Positions 13,131 through 13,266 of a stretch of DNA of 13,266 bases are shown piece after piece. The notes below the pieces were generated by a model, which searched no databases, was not told the DNA's origin, and saw only the letters and a list, made by a program, of their open reading frames with translations. The position numbers were made by a program, and so were the translations under genes. Positions within the stretch are counted from its first letter, which is position 1. Each line of letters opens with the position of its first letter. This stretch comes from an uncultured Eubacteriales bacterium (GTDB lineage Bacteria > Bacillota > Clostridia > Christensenellales > CAG-917): positions 1 to 13,266 of the forward strand of contig URIX01000047.1 of the NCBI GenBank assembly GCA_900547975.1, read 5' to 3'.

Positions 13131-13197
13131 AATTAATAATTAATAATTATTAATTAATAATTGAGGGTGGGGCATTGCCCCACACCCGAAACGAAAA
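13131..13197. repeat. AT-heptamer plus GC-hairpin element, copy 2
   Basis: AATTAAT-type repeats (13131-13172) followed by GGGTGGGGC-ATT-GCCCCACACCC (13175-13197). Same build as 6622-6679 and again directly after a stop codon; the hairpins differ in sequence but both pair. No T-run follows on the plus strand. Confidence 0.7.
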
Positions 13198-13209
13198 CTT
13201 ATTCGAAGA

Positions 13210-13266
13210 CTACTCGTACACGAAATGTGCGACTTCGAAGACGGAACACGAGCCGCAACGGCGGCG
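13210..13266 (-). CDS. Possible C-terminal end of a convergent gene
   Basis: On the minus strand the last 57 bases read RRRCGSCSVFEVAHFVYE and a TAG stop at 13212-13210. The codons (GTC, TTC, TAC, GTG) fit the other genes on this side, and a gene end converging on dprA would suit the hairpin element between them. Too short to identify; other frames through this tail are also open. Confidence 0.25.
   Translation of the reverse strand, partial: RRRCGSCSVFEVAHFVYE

Overview
The window looks like chromosomal DNA of an uncultured monoderm bacterium of the Bacillota/Clostridia type. This is inferred from SipW-class (Ser/His, S26B) signal peptidases, two surface proteins with SipW-type signal peptides, strong Shine-Dalgarno sequences on some genes, and a comM-dprA pair. 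I cannot name the species. By eye, the left ~3.5 kb is AT-rich and full of repeats; the right part has a more GC-balanced, uniform codon use.

Positions 1-2060: two convergent paralogous surface-protein genes with SipW-type signal peptides, separated by a strong terminator. Their signal-peptide codons are identical over 46 bp in inverted orientation, while the rest of the genes has diverged. Positions 2141-2745 hold no convincing gene. They carry a palindromic MITE-like remnant and two units of a structured repeat whose long stems differ in sequence but pair at matching positions.

Positions 2797-3502: a promoter, a tRNA-Ser(GCU) gene and, directly behind it, about 3.4 tandem copies of a ~169-bp unit. 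Each unit begins with the last 21 nt of the tRNA, including CCA, followed by its own terminator. The layout recalls the tyrT/rtT repeat region of E. coli, in an unrelated tRNA and sequence.

Positions 3721-10227: a consensus promoter with an 18-bp perfect palindrome at the predicted start of transcription, followed by four same-strand genes. They are a SipW-type signal peptidase, a membrane-anchored McrB-like AAA+ ATPase, a large DUF2357-like protein with acidic, basic and repeat-bearing tail regions but no nuclease that I can see, and a second SipW-type peptidase. With the SipW-type substrates nearby, this could be a membrane-associated processing or assembly locus. That is inference; the AAA+/DUF2357 pair could also be a defence module inserted between two housekeeping peptidases.

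Positions 10463-13129: an extended -10 promoter and the comM-dprA pair (DNA uptake and recombination), overlapping by one base. The window ends with a second copy of an AT-heptamer plus GC-hairpin element, also present at 6622-6679, and possibly the tail of a convergent gene.
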